Origin: Xylanibacter rodentium
Lineage (GTDB): Bacteria > Bacteroidota > Bacteroidia > Bacteroidales > Bacteroidaceae
Reading direction: 5' to 3'
NCBI RefSeq assembly: GCF_013166575.1
Contig: NZ_JABKKE010000015.1
Coordinates: forward strand, 34,597 to 98,596
Length of the DNA: 64,000 nt
The notes under the pieces are model-generated. The model did not search any database, had not been told where the DNA came from, and saw nothing but the letters and a program-made list of their open reading frames with translations. A program made the position numbers and the translations under genes. Below, one piece after another: positions 48,905-61,100 of this stretch (position 1 is its first letter; each line of letters starts with the position of its first letter).

Positions 48905-50713
48905 TTATCCCTCATACATCCTGTCAATCTCCGCCTTATAGTTCTCGTTGAGCACCCGCCTCTTAATCTTAAGTGTGTTGGTAAGCTCGCCACGCTCCAT
49001 GCTGAAATGATGCGGCAGCAGTGTGAAGCGCTTTATCTGCTCATAATGGGCCAGTTGCTGCTGCAACGTGTCTATGCGGTCCATCATCATTCGGTATATC
49101 TCGTCGTTGGCACACAGGTCCTCGCGTCCTTCAAAGGCTATACCGTGCTCGCGGGCATACTCCTCAAGCAGACGATACTCCGGTATGATCAGCGCCGACA
49201 CAAAGTTACGCTGGTCGGCTATTATGGCAATCTGATCTATAAACCTGTCCACAAGCAGCTTCGACTCTATCATCTGCGGAGCTATGTATTTGCCGTTCGA
49301 AGTCTTGAAAAGGTCCTTGATGCGCTCGGTGAGAAACAGCTCGCCGTTCTTCATATATCCCGCGTCGCCTGTACGGAAATATCCGTCGTCGGTGAAAGCC
49401 GCCTTGGTCTGCTCCTCACGGTTGTAGTAGCCTCGCGTGATAGTCGGACCTTTGAGCAACACCTCACCATCGTCGCTTATCTTCACACTGATGCTGTCTA
49501 TCGGATATCCTACCGAACCGAGAGTATACGGTTTGCCCAAATGATTGCAGCTGACTGTGGCCAGGCTCTCCGTCAGTCCGTATCCTGCCAGCATATTGAG
49601 CCCTATGCTGTGGACGAACTCCTCTACATGTGCCGATATCGCAGCTCCGGCAGTAGGGAATATGTTGGGATTGGTCAGTCCCAGTTCCTTCCGCACCAGA
49701 CTGAACAGCGTATTGTTTATCATCTCGTATTCAAGATGCAACGCCATCGGCGGACGTTTGCCACGGCTCAGATATTCGATATTGTGCTTGCGGCCCACGG
49801 CCAGCGCATTCTTGAACACCTTGCGCTTCACAGCATTCGCCGACTCGATCTTCTCCATCACACCGGCATACACCTTCTCCCAAAAACGCGGCACGGCGCA
49901 CATGCTCGTGGGATGGGTCTCGCGCATCGACTTCTGCACCTCCTGCGGATATGTATTTACAATAAGCGTAGCACCCTCAGACAAGCTCAGCAACGTCCAC
50001 CCTTTTTCGAAAATATGGGCGTATGGCAGGAAATTGAGCACACGGTCGCGATCTGTCAGCGGCACGCAATGGTCATTGGCCTCCAAAGCGGCATTATACT
50101 GGCCGTGGCTCAGCATCACTCCCTTGCTGTCGCCCGTGGTGCCGCTCGTATAGAGAATATTGGCAAGGTCGTCGCCGTTGGCCTCCTTGTACAGATTCTC
50201 CACCTCCGGCTGCCGTGGCAGGCCTTCGCCGAATTTGAGAAAATCATCGAAATAAATGGCGTGGGGGTCGTGATTGCTTATACGGACCGCGCGGTCGAAA
50301 ATCACGATACGTTCCAATGTATGGCACAATGTACACACACGGTGTGCCTTGTCGTACTGTTCCTGTTCGCCGACAAATAGTATACGTACTTGCGCATCGT
50401 TGATCATAAATTGTATCTGCTGTTCGCTGCTCGTCGCGTAAAATGGTATGGTGACAGCCCTGACTCCCCATGCACCGAAGTCAGTAAACAGATACTGTAC
50501 GCAATTCTGCGAAAAGACGCCTATTTTCTCCTGCGTACGCACTCCGAGATTGAGCAACGCATTCGACACTGTCTTCACAGTATGCGAGAACTCATTCCAT
50601 GAATACGATTTCCATTCCGAGCCTCCAAAGTCCTTATAGACCATGACTTCACGGTCGCCATACTTTTTTGCCTGCTCATGTATCATTACCGACAGGTGGC
50701 TGTTTGTCTGCAT
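48905..50713 (-). CDS. Long-chain acyl-CoA synthetase (AMP-binding)
   Basis: 602 residues. ATP/AMP site 'ILYTSGTTGDSKGVMLSHGQ', 'LAGYGLTESLATVSCNHLGK' and 'YFRTGDAGYMKNGELFLTER' with the terminal 'FKTSNGKYIAPQMIES' Lys region. Activates fatty acids to acyl-CoA for lipid synthesis or breakdown. Own promoter; upstream of prfB. Confidence 0.95.
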   Translation of the reverse strand: MQTNSHLSVMIHEQAKKYGDREVMVYKDFGGSEWKSYSWNEFSHTVKTVSNALLNLGVRTQEKIGVFSQNCVQYLFTDFGAWGVRAVTIPFYATSSEQQIQFMINDAQVRILFVGEQEQYDKAHRVCTLCHTLERIVIFDRAVRISNHDPHAIYFDDFLKFGEGLPRQPEVENLYKEANGDDLANILYTSGTTGDSKGVMLSHGQYNAALEANDHCVPLTDRDRVLNFLPYAHIFEKGWTLLSLSEGATLIVNTYPQEVQKSMRETHPTSMCAVPRFWEKVYAGVMEKIESANAVKRKVFKNALAVGRKHNIEYLSRGKRPPMALHLEYEMINNTLFSLVRKELGLTNPNIFPTAGAAISAHVEEFVHSIGLNMLAGYGLTESLATVSCNHLGKPYTLGSVGYPIDSISVKISDDGEVLLKGPTITRGYYNREEQTKAAFTDDGYFRTGDAGYMKNGELFLTERIKDLFKTSNGKYIAPQMIESKLLVDRFIDQIAIIADQRNFVSALIIPEYRLLEEYAREHGIAFEGREDLCANDEIYRMMMDRIDTLQQQLAHYEQIKRFTLLPHHFSMERGELTNTLKIKRRVLNENYKAEIDRMYEG

Positions 50714-50735
50714 AATAAATATATTTTGTTTTATG

Positions 50736-50766
50736 CAAAGGTATGGGAAATATGGGAAAACACAAA
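50736..50766 (-). promoter_or_regulatory. Promoter of acyl-CoA synthetase / prfB
   Basis: Minus strand -7 TACCTTTG (50736-50743), 19 bp, -33 TTTG (50763-50766). Confidence 0.7.
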
Positions 50767-50787
50767 ATTATTACGATGATATTTTTA

Positions 50788-50911
50788 TCAGTTCAGAGTG
50801 ATGAGTTTAGAGTAAAGAGGTATGATCACACTATGTATCATACAGCTATGAGATTATACGATGCAGAGGCTAATCATACCTCTTTACTCTAAACTCATCA
50901 CTCTGAACTGA
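50788..50911. repeat. Perfect 39-bp inverted repeat (long hairpin)
   Basis: TCAGTTCAGAGTGATGAGTT ... at 50788-50826 is exactly complementary to 50873-50911, with a 46-nt loop. It begins 3 bp after the stop of the HD phosphohydrolase gene (minus) and lies upstream of the acyl-CoA synthetase promoter. Acts as a strong terminator-like structure or is a remnant of a small mobile repeat; only one copy in the window. Confidence 0.9.
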
Positions 50912-50914
50912 ATA

Positions 50915-52966
50915 TCATTTGCTCTCCTTGGGATAACTCACCCTCGTATGGTATATCATTTTCAATTTGTCTATCATTACCGTCTTGGCATATGCGATGT
51001 CGCGGAACGTGATGGGACATTCGCGGAAATGGCCGTCGGCCAACTGCCCGTCGACAAGACGGTTGACAAGGTCGCGTATCGACTTCTCCGTATAGTCGGG
51101 CAGCGAACGCGATGCCGCCTCTACGGTGTCGGCCATCATCAATATGGCTTGCTCCCGGGTGAACGGATTAGGCCCCGGATAGGTGAACAACAGGTCGTCA
51201 ACGGGAGTGTCGGGGTTTTCGTTCTTGTATTTCACGTAGAAATATTTCGTCTTACCCAAACCGTGGTGAGTGCTGATGAAATCCTTTATCACCGTCGGCA
51301 GATTGTTCTTTTCCGCCATTTTCAGACCTTCGGTCACATGACTTATTATCACCTGTGCGCTGTCTATATACGACAGGGCGGCATGAGGATTCACACCCGA
51401 CTGATTTTCAGTAAAGTATATCGGTGAAACCATCTTTCCGATGTCATGATACAACGCGCCTGTACGCACCAGCTGGCTGCTCGCCCCTATCTTGTTGGCG
51501 ATGGCCGCAGCCAGATTGCCCACCTGTATGGAATGTTGGAACGTACCTGGCGCCTCCTCGCTCATACGCCTCAGCAGTGTGTTATTGGTGTTGGACAGCT
51601 CGATAAGCGTGATGTCCGATATGAATCCGAATGTCTTCTCCGCCACATAAAGCAGCGGATAGGCAAAGAGCAGAAGCATACCGTTGATTATCATATAATT
51701 ATATGTACTCATATCAAACTCGGCAAGCGTCGATATATGTATCAGGTCAAAAGCGGCGTTCATGGCCATGCTCACCAACGTCACCACCACAGCCGTCTTG
51801 AAAAGTTGCGAGCGATATTGCAGTTCGCGCAGCGAGTATATGGCGGTGAGGCCGGCCACCGACTGCACCACGATAAACTCAAAAGGACTCTGCAACATGC
51901 AGGCACAGATGAGAATCATCGTGAAATGGGTGATGAAGGCCGTCCGCGAATCCATGAACACGCGCGTGATGATGGCGACGATGGCATACGGAAGGATATA
52001 CACATGACCTATGGTGTTACGTATCAGCAATGACGTGAGCAGAGCGAAGATGATGATGAGCGAATAGAGCATGGCTATACTGCGCGGTTTCTCGAAATAG
52101 TCGCGGCGGAACAGGCTCAGATAGATGGTGAAACAGATGATGAACAGCGCCACGTATATCGTCTCGCCAATCAGCGTCAGCCCTATCTGCGTGGTGCTGT
52201 GGCTGCGGCGCTCCGTCTCGGCGCGGAACGACTCGAGCACCCGCGCCGCGTTTTCGTCCACGATGTCTCCCCGTCCTATTATCTTCTGCCCGCGCTGCAC
52301 CACTCCGCTGGCCAGCGGTATGCTGTTCACGATGTCGTTCAGACTGGCGTCGCTACGCTCCTTGTCGTAAACAAGGTTGGGGATGATATAGTCGTTCAGG
52401 TTGCACTTCTGAAGCACCTGCCGGTGCTGCTCAAGCAGTTCGTCCACAAAAAGCTGCTCGTATGCCTCCTTGGCCGAGCACAGTTCGGTCACCTTCACGC
52501 TCACGGCATTCTTGCCGTTGACCACCCTCACCATCTGCGACGTGTCGGCTTTCAGCCGGTCATAGTCGTCCGAGTTCATTATGCCTCTTCTGTAAGCACG
52601 CCTCAGCCGGTTGGCGATAATGCTGATATAATCGTCGGAAAGCCCGGGTATTCCATCAGAAAAGTCGGACACGAACCGACGCACCTGCCGTCCCTCCTCC
52701 TCGGTGTTGTAGCTATAATAAGGCTCGTACTGCCTCATCAGGCTGTCGCGCTCTTTCTTTATCGTCTTGTCCGACTTGTATATCGGAAAGTCGAACGGAG
52801 CCGTCAGATCGCTATAACGCCACGGCTTGCCCTCGTCTATGCGCAGATAGCTGCGACGCTCGCTCGGTATGGCCCATATTATCACTGCCACCGTACCGAT
52901 GATGATGGCGGCCCTCGTGAACAGATTACTCCACGTTATGTCTCCCTTCAAACTAAAAAATCCCAT
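50915..52966 (-). CDS. 7TM-HD family phosphohydrolase (PgpH-like)
   Basis: 683 residues from the ATG at 52966 (an upstream ATG at 53011 is less likely). Large extracytoplasmic domain (about 35-290) after one helix, seven helices (about 290-470), then an HD domain: 'HSIQVGNLAAAIANKIG', 'RTGALYHDIGKMVSPIYFTE', 'DFISTHHGLGKTKYFYVKY' and 'VEAASRSLPDY'. PgpH-type enzymes degrade the second messenger c-di-AMP. Not obviously in an operon. Confidence 0.93.
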   Translation of the reverse strand: MGFFSLKGDITWSNLFTRAAIIIGTVAVIIWAIPSERRSYLRIDEGKPWRYSDLTAPFDFPIYKSDKTIKKERDSLMRQYEPYYSYNTEEEGRQVRRFVSDFSDGIPGLSDDYISIIANRLRRAYRRGIMNSDDYDRLKADTSQMVRVVNGKNAVSVKVTELCSAKEAYEQLFVDELLEQHRQVLQKCNLNDYIIPNLVYDKERSDASLNDIVNSIPLASGVVQRGQKIIGRGDIVDENAARVLESFRAETERRSHSTTQIGLTLIGETIYVALFIICFTIYLSLFRRDYFEKPRSIAMLYSLIIIFALLTSLLIRNTIGHVYILPYAIVAIITRVFMDSRTAFITHFTMILICACMLQSPFEFIVVQSVAGLTAIYSLRELQYRSQLFKTAVVVTLVSMAMNAAFDLIHISTLAEFDMSTYNYMIINGMLLLFAYPLLYVAEKTFGFISDITLIELSNTNNTLLRRMSEEAPGTFQHSIQVGNLAAAIANKIGASSQLVRTGALYHDIGKMVSPIYFTENQSGVNPHAALSYIDSAQVIISHVTEGLKMAEKNNLPTVIKDFISTHHGLGKTKYFYVKYKNENPDTPVDDLLFTYPGPNPFTREQAILMMADTVEAASRSLPDYTEKSIRDLVNRLVDGQLADGHFRECPITFRDIAYAKTVMIDKLKMIYHTRVSYPKESK

Positions 52967-53039
52967 GTCTGTCGAATTGATATACAAGTTTGTGCGGGCG
53001 AAATTAAACAAAAAAAACGAGAAAACGGCTCTTCACGGC

Positions 53040-53540
53040 AGTTATTATGTTGGTCAACAGAATTAAACTACATTATCGTTCGGATATAAGATGAACGTGC
53101 TTTGGATAGATGCGCCCCAACGGGGCAACAAGCACATAGCCCGGGGCAGAGCGTAGCGGCACCCCGGGAATCGACATCGACAATCCCGCGCCCTGGATGG
53201 ATGCGCCCCGCCGGGGCAACGAGCACACAGCCCGGGGCAGAGCGTAGCGGCACCCCGGGACTCAAACATCGACACACCCCGCGCCCTGCAAGGGCAAAAG
53301 CATAAAAATATATGGGATGTAAAAAAATGTAATTATCTGATAATTAATGCTTTTGCCCTTTTAGGACGAATAGGACAATTGAACATGACACCCGGGGTGC
53401 CGCTACGCTCTGCCCCGGGCTGTGTGCTCGTTGCCCCGGCGGGGCGCATCCATCCAGAGCGCGTTCATCCTATATCCGGGCGATAATGTAGTTTAATTTT
53501 GTTGACTGACTTAATATATTTATTTGACTATGATTTCAGA
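53040..53540. repeat. Intergenic repeat element (largest copy)
   Basis: Begins TATGTTGGTCAACAGAATTA and AAACTACATTATCGTTCGGA, ends ATAATGTAGTTTAATTTTGT TGACTGACTTAA (inverse). Two forward copies of GCCCGGGGCAGAGCGTAGCG (53139, 53230) and one inverse (53392) lie inside with the AGGGCAAAAGCATAAAAA / TTAATGCTTTTGCCCTTTTA pair. The last 43 bp match the interior of the MITE at 29811-29855 inverted. No gene. Confidence 0.88.
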
Positions 53541-55109
53541 CTACTTCACCACGACCTTCCTTCCACCAACCACATATACACCGGCCGGCAGATTGTCGAT
53601 GTCGTCCGAAACGCGCCGGCCGTCAACCGAATATACCGGACCGGCAGCGGCGCCAGCACCGTTGTCCGTGTCATATATACCCGTCGGCGTGGTTCCGGCA
53701 ATGCGTATGCGGCTCTTGGCACCGGCTGTCTGGGCCGATACTGGCAGTTCAAGATAACAACGGAAAGGAAGCAACTTGCAGTTGTTGCCTATCTTGACAA
53801 ACTCTCCTGTCGCGGCATCATAGCCATAGCGCCATACTCGTCCGGTAGAACTGATAGTGGTATTGTCATAGTTGCCGTGCATGGCAATGTCGCCCGCACG
53901 TACAATGTTAAGAGTATCAGTAGGATTAAGCCGAACGTTTTCAAAATTCTCAAAAACAATTTTCTCATCAGAATAGGAATGACGAATCAAGTAAGGGGTA
54001 TTGGCCTCAAACTTTGTCACCTCGGCATACGTTATGGTTCCATTTGCTGCATCATAGTTGTCGAGACGTGCCACTTCAACACCCGATGCCCTAATTTCGG
54101 CAAACTGCTCGTCAGACAACGCCACAGGCAGTATCACCGTACTCCACTGACCGGCCGGAAAATAACGATGGAAAAGGAACTCACTGACATCGGCACGACA
54201 GCCTCCCATTGCATAAGCATCGTAGGGAAAACCGAACGATGACACACCGTAAATCCAATCTTCGCTACAGAGTACCATAAAATCGCATTTCCAAAAAAGT
54301 CCGCCGGTCCCGTCGCTTTCAAGATAGAGCTTGTTTTCATAATTTTTCGAGAAGTCATCCCGAGACACCGTATATATCAGCGCATTGGGATTCTTGGGCT
54401 CAAGCATGAAATCCCCGACCGAATACCCGCCGATATTAAGCATGTTGACGGAAACGACGCTGTCGTTGGTCTTCAAGTCATTGTTTATAAACCCGAGGTC
54501 GGTATATATGCCGTCAGAAGTGTCGTAGCCGCCGAGAGCGAACAGTGCCACATTGCTGCCCATGGAGTCATAGCAGGTAAGCAGAGGGTCGTTGACAATG
54601 CCGTCGGGATATACCGATTTCACCTTGTCGTCCTCTATATAAGCAAGCACCTGATTGGTAAGGTTGACCATGGCGGGGCTTTCACCGTCCACGGTACCGC
54701 CAAGTCTGTTCATGGCAAGGAACAACACGGCACCGCTATCACCGCTGAACACGGTGTTGTCAGACGAATATACCACCACGCGCAGCGTGCCGTTGGGACG
54801 CATGGCCATCGTTATGCTATGCGTCGGGAGAGTCCCGCCGCCAAGTCCGCCGGGCTTCAGCGCCCTGCCGGTGAAATCATACAGGAAACCGTTGGTCTGA
54901 TCGTTGACAAACTCAAATGTCCCGGGCTTGGCCACGTCACACTGGAAAGCGTTGACCGGCACACCGTCGTTCTCTATACCTATGTCGATACCCCAATATC
55001 CGTATGTCTCGTTGTAATATATCTCAGATACCGTCATTGTCGCTCCGGCCGTGGCACGGCATACGCCCAGCACGGCAAGCAGACAGAATATGAATATCTT
55101 CTTTTTCAT
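53541..55109 (-). CDS. Secreted protein with cohesin-like domain and T9SS-type tail
   Basis: 522 residues. Signal peptide 'IFIFCLLAVLGVCRATAGA', N-terminal beta-sandwich resembling cohesin ('TMTVSEIYYNETYGYWGIDI', 'NAFQCDVAKPGTFEF', 'AVLFLAMNRLGGTVDGES'), middle region unrecognised, C-terminal 'GPVYSVDGRRVSDDIDNLPA' and 'GVYVVGGRKVVVK', the ending used for Por/type IX secretion and surface anchoring in related bacteria. Downstream of the 2338-residue protein (27-bp gap), same strand; together they look like one surface operon. Confidence 0.8.
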   Translation of the reverse strand: MKKKIFIFCLLAVLGVCRATAGATMTVSEIYYNETYGYWGIDIGIENDGVPVNAFQCDVAKPGTFEFVNDQTNGFLYDFTGRALKPGGLGGGTLPTHSITMAMRPNGTLRVVVYSSDNTVFSGDSGAVLFLAMNRLGGTVDGESPAMVNLTNQVLAYIEDDKVKSVYPDGIVNDPLLTCYDSMGSNVALFALGGYDTSDGIYTDLGFINNDLKTNDSVVSVNMLNIGGYSVGDFMLEPKNPNALIYTVSRDDFSKNYENKLYLESDGTGGLFWKCDFMVLCSEDWIYGVSSFGFPYDAYAMGGCRADVSEFLFHRYFPAGQWSTVILPVALSDEQFAEIRASGVEVARLDNYDAANGTITYAEVTKFEANTPYLIRHSYSDEKIVFENFENVRLNPTDTLNIVRAGDIAMHGNYDNTTISSTGRVWRYGYDAATGEFVKIGNNCKLLPFRCYLELPVSAQTAGAKSRIRIAGTTPTGIYDTDNGAGAAAGPVYSVDGRRVSDDIDNLPAGVYVVGGRKVVVK

Positions 55110-55136
55110 AATCGTAATCTTTTAGTTCGGGTTTCT

Positions 55137-58100
55137 TTATTGGTTTGCTATGCGCCTCGCCAGTTCAACGATGTCGGCAACGGTAATACGGCCGTCGCCG
55201 GTAAGGTCGGCTTTGCTTATCTGGATATGTGTACTGTCTCCGTCGGATATATACTTGGACAGTGCCACAATGTCGGTAATGTTCAGACGACCGTCTTCAT
55301 TTACATCTCCAAGAATATGTCTGTCGACAAACTGTATCCACGATGCGCTTGCACCGGCATTTCCCGCAAATCCGTCGGTGGCTGTAATGCCGGCGGTCTG
55401 CACCGTCAGTACATAATATCCGTCGTCCGATGTCACCTTGTCGAGCCCGAGAACAAACTCGGTGTCATTCACCTTGGTTATCACCATCCGGGATATGTCG
55501 ACAGTCTCGCCCTGGCACCTCAGTTCCACATCGTCAACCGTGAATGTAGTCTCATCGACTGCCTTGCTGAATTTCACGCCTACCGACTTCAACTGCGAAG
55601 TAAGAACCTTACCGTCATCGGGGACACCGTCAAACGCTTCCACTACGAGTTCTGTCTCCGGCTTTGGCTCAAACGTAAGGATATAAGTCTCACGGCCTGC
55701 CAGCTCTGCAACAGCATGCAGACGACACTCGCTGACGGGGTCCTTGCCGTCACGCAATATATAATCTGTAAGCCAGAAATTATCAACAGGCATTTCAATG
55801 CCGTCACTCTGGCGGACAACCGACACCAGCTTTTGTTTGCCGGCTGTCAGATCCGTTGACGAGCCATAGTTCCATCCGTCAGCTGACGGTATTACCGTAA
55901 CGGCATACTCCGTTTCGCTCCGTCGCGTCATCTCTACACAAGAAGCGGTAACGACATTTTCCTCCTTGCGCCCGTCGGTGAAATATACCATATCGGGCAT
56001 ATCCTCCGAATCGACAATATCGTTGACAAGGAATCCGCGGATTGCAGGCGAGGTCGTGCCGTTTGCAGTAAAGCCATGTACCAGCTCATGGACAGACACA
56101 TTGTCAAGCAACGACAGGTCTTCATTGCCATAGCTTGTCACATGCGTAGCCTTCACATCATAGTCTGTGAAGTGGCCGAGCAGCGAACTCTGAAGCCACC
56201 ACTGGGCATAAACGGTAGAATGGGCTGCGATTGTTCCGAAATCGGTAGTCACACTTTCCCCTAAGGCAAGTGTCTTGTCGTCTCCGTTAAGTTGTGAACT
56301 CAGCAACTTGAAATCAATCAGCAGTCCTTTTTCGTTGTCCACAATCTTGGGTTGTTCCGTCATCATACGCACGTTGGTGGCGTCACCATTGCCCTTGTTG
56401 CTTATGAGCAACGCAAATTCCGCCGGCCGGCACGGTTCCACTACATCAAGGGTCAGCGGGTTGTCACCGTAAACATCACGCTGCATGAAGTATGTAAGGT
56501 CAAGATTGGGTGACGGCTTTACGGTCAGTGTCACGGGGTAAAGGTCGCGGGTGACCTCCAGACCGGTGAACGGGTCAATGTATACGAGCGAACCTCCAAA
56601 CGAATAATCCCTGTCCGTCTCAAGGGCGGCATACTTGGTGGGTATGAACACTATCGTTGCCGTACCCGTTTCGTTGGCAGCGAGCGACCATCCGCCCGTC
56701 AGGTCCAAATCGCCGCTGAAACCTTTCAGGCTCTCCATGTTTATCTGGAACTCATGGGATGTGGCCAACGTACCCTCATCGTCACGGACTTCAATATTCA
56801 GACGGACTTTCTCCATGGCCTTTTCCTCGTTACCGTTGAACACGGTGAGCGTACCGCGGAATGCCTGGCGTGTCATGGTCATCGTCTGGGAAAGCTGGAG
56901 GGATATGCTGGCGCAGACAGATTTCTGCCCTCCTTCCAATACCTCCTTCATCCCCTCGACGTGCTCTTCCGTATAATCGGACGGCATGGAATATCCCATA
57001 TCACTGAAATGGCTGCGTGTATCTTTCATTATCCGAATATCATTTGCCAATCTGGACGCGATATCGTCAGGAAGTCCGTCGGTCAAATACCGTTTGCGGC
57101 GTTCAAAGAATTGCCTGTACAGTTCCATTGACAAAGCCTCGGGCTTATACTTGACCACATCATCGAACTCCGCGGACTTGTAATCTACGGAATCTATGAG
57201 CACACGCATTTCATAGAAAGATACGTCATCCCATTCCTTCTCGCTTCCCCATATCACACCATTGATATTGGCAAATGCCTCAAGCCGGGTGTGAACTACG
57301 CCCAGTTCCTTCATCACAGATTTCAGATAGTCCTTACTACCGGACTGTCCGCTGCGTCTTGGCATGAATTCAATCTCCGAGCCGTTCGTGAGATGGTCAC
57401 AGGCGTGGGCGAAATCGTTCGCACATGAAGAAATATTATTTGCCAGACCTATCAATTTCAACGAGCCCTTAGCGCTTTTCATAGCTTTGGTATATTCCGA
57501 ATCGGTAAGCTGATTACCATTACCGGCCGATTGAGCAATAGCAATGTCAAGAACCTCCTCAACGGCATTGGTTGCCGATACGTAGGACTCATATACATCT
57601 CCAAAAGTCCTTTTAGAATCACAACTTTCGTCAAATCCGGATGCTTGTATCTCTACAAGATCATGGAAACTGTTAATATTAGCCTGTGCACCGGAGACAT
57701 TTTTTGCAGCCTTTTTAGTGGGATCATAAGGTGCCTGTATCTTATCTAACGGAAGACCGAAGAAATAGCCGAAACATTTCAATCCGGCAATGGCCAGTCC
57801 CTGTTGGCACGGTTCACAGCCTGTGTTTACACGCTCTATAAAATTGTCATCATCGTCTCCATGATAATATTCCGGACCATCCTTTTCATCTTTATCATTG
57901 GGATCTTTCTTCGGGCGTGATTTTGGGGGAACCGGATCTCTCTCATCAAGGCTTCCAGGTGGATTTGCAGGTCCTGGGCCACCATGATCATAAACATCAC
58001 CTATGCAAGTCCTCAATTTAACCGGCCGGCCATAACAATGCCATTTCCTGTCAAATCCGCAGTCCCAAAAATACTTTACATCCATCGTGAAATAACAACG

Positions 58101-61100
58101 GGAGCCTTTCTTCTCTCCTGCTTTTCTCATGGCTTTTTCCACCGAGCCGGTATTCTTCGTCACCTTGACAGGAATCAATACACTCTGTTGCGGTGCGAGT
58201 TCAAACAGTTCGTCATTATAATCCAAAGCCTCGAAAGTCAGTGTCTCGACACCTTCCGGCAATATCAGTTCCACGTCCTGTGCCGTTATCAGCCCCTTGT
58301 TTGTCAAGACGGCATTGAACATCAACGACTCACCCGGCTGCAATTCATCGGCCTCAATTCTGTCGGGAACGGACAGTTGCACTACAGGTACAGGCACATT
58401 CGTCTCATATTCCACCTCTGTCACGATGTCGTACTCATCCTCAACATCAGTCTCTTCGACCTTCCAGTCCACCGTTATGGCTCTGAAGCTGAGGTTTACC
58501 ACCTCCTTGGTTACAGTCCCCGGATCGACAAGGATATTGTTACGATACGAATCATGCTTGTCTGCCGTGACGCTTACGCTATAGTATCCTTCCGGCAGTT
58601 CAACAGAATAAAGTCCGTTGCCGTCGGTAAGTCCCTGCGCTATTACAGCACCGGTCGTGGGATGCTTGACAATGACCTGCGCCCCCGATACATGAGGAGC
58701 CTGAGGTGTATAATATGTGTATTCGTCACATACATCGACAACCAGCGTTCCTGTCGACTCGGACACAGGCTCTATGCTGTAGTCCAAAGCCAGTCCTTTG
58801 CCGTTTTCACAGTTTATTCCGATTATTCCCGTTACAGGTACATTAAGCTGCATCTCGTCTGTCGGAGTAAATCTCAATACAGCGGTGACCGACTCCCCGT
58901 AAGCCAACGAGGCCATCTCCGAAGGTGTCGCCGTGGTCATCCAACCGGGAAGCGCCAGAGTTATCTTGCCGGTTTCTCCCTTGCCGATATTCGTAATGGT
59001 GACAGGATAATCTCTCGAAGTGCCTTTGACCATCGTAGTACTGATGCGCGATACGTCAGCCTGCAACTGGCCTTTGGCATTTCTGCAATAATAGAACAGC
59101 GTTGTCTCTACAGACGGGCCTTCCGCCGTTTCCACCACAATCTTTATCTCTTCCCAATCATCGCCGGGAGAGGGCGTTTCCGACAATATCGAACATTGCA
59201 CGTCAATACCTTTTCCGCCGTCTATCCTGTCCGGGCAAACCACATCGACGGTGCAATGTTCCGGTTTTGACAGTACGGTCGCCCTTACCCCCGTAAGCGG
59301 CAACGTTCCGGAATTGACAAACGGGACGTTTCTTTCATAACGCTCGCCTGCAACAGCCTCACAGGTGATGACCGAACTTGAAGAACGCCTGAAACCGTAG
59401 ATATAGGCAGCGGCCATCTCGCTTTTCAGATTCTCACCGGGATAACAGGCTCCTATGGAGAAATGTCCCGTCTGAGACCGATAAGGCTTATATACCGCGG
59501 TAAAGTTCCCTTCGGCATCCGTTGTCGCCGTAAGGGTCTGCCGCAGACCTCCGTTGACGATGTATACCTCAACTGCCGACTCTGCCGTCACGTCACCGGC
59601 AATACGGCCTGTTATCCGCATTTCCTCGCCCGGTTGGTAAACGGACTTGTCCGTAGATACCGTCGCGCTGAAAGGTGCCACCGTCTTTACCCTTATCCGC
59701 TCCGACGTATTGTTGGCATACAGCAGCTCCTTTACCGACTTGTCTTCATTGACAACGGCATAGACTTCGTAAAGCCCTATTGCCGCAGGCATGGATATCG
59801 TTTTGGTCAGTTCCGTACGGGCACCGGCAGGAAGCGGTTGTTGAAGATACGACACCGCCACCGGATCCGGGCTGTTGCCGACATACAGTTTCACTTTAAC
59901 CGCATCCGGCAGTTCCGCCGCACCGACATTTTCCAAAGTCAGGGTTACATCCACGTCTTCTCCCACCCGGATTTCCGGATTTGACACACTTATACCCGTT
60001 ATCCTGGCATCGGGCAATGTCCGGTCGGTCAGCATCACCCAACAGGTGCCTTTCGAATAGCCGTTGCTCTCTATGGTGAACACGACAGTCTTGCTGTCAC
60101 CGGAAAGAGCGTTAGGCAACGCCCTCACCACTATATCCGCGGATTTCGCTCCTGCCGGAATGGTGACATTGCGGTCGTACGACAATCCTTCGTCGTTATC
60201 GGCGCTCACCGTAACCTCCAATGCCGTGTCCGTACCGGTATTGCGCGTAACCGTAAGAACCACCTCACCACCTTCAAGCAAGGTTGACCTTGACGACATG
60301 ACGCCCAGGGACGGACCGTCGTCGTCTATTATCTCTATCGCCTTGGTAACAACCCCTACGCTGCTTCCCTGTGCCGAGCAGCTGCACGAAGAGACATAGA
60401 CCGCTGCCGTAATGTTCACAGCCCTGTCACCGTCAACATTTGCATTGTCGACAACGCCCAAGGTGAACTGCACTTCATCCACACCTTTGTCAAAGACAAT
60501 GCTCTTACGTGAATAATAAATATCGCCGGCAGAATCGTCACTGAGCAGTACGGTCACTTTCTTGTCCTTGTTAGTAAGGCGTCGCAATGTTGCCAGAACG
60601 GCAGCAGGACCGGCCGACTCGCTTACTGTAGCCGGAGACAATTCAAGATCGATTGCAGGCAGGTCGTTATCATCCAAAAGCACGATACACTCTCCGCCGA
60701 CATATTTGTCGGCAGAGACTTTGAAAGCCACGCTTTCCTGCAACTCCACATTGTCATTGTCAACAGCCTTTACTTCGACCGTCGCCGTTGTTTCTCCCGC
60801 CGGTATCGTCAGCGACGACGGGAAACTGAAACGCTTTGGAAAGTCCGTACTTACCGTAACGTCCGTCGGAGACACGGAAACACGCTGCAAACTTATAGTC
60901 AGACTGAACGTCTCGCCCTCTGTAATATCCGCTTTTGAGGGAGTCACCGTCAGTTGCGGATACTCATCGTCCTCCACTTCCATCACTCCCGAGACCGCAT
61001 CATAGCCATCGCCGGAAGCCTGTATACAGAACGTTCCGGCATCGTCCAGCACGTCATTGTCAGCTACACTGACATAGAAATACGCACCAGACTGACCAGT

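Noticed and set aside
47681..50380. 899-codon open frame on the plus strand
   Set aside because: Antisense to prfB and the acyl-CoA synthetase, both with clear catalytic motifs; translation is rich in His/Leu/Val typical of shadow frames.
57984..59270. 428-codon open frame on the plus strand
   Set aside because: Antisense shadow of the giant surface protein.
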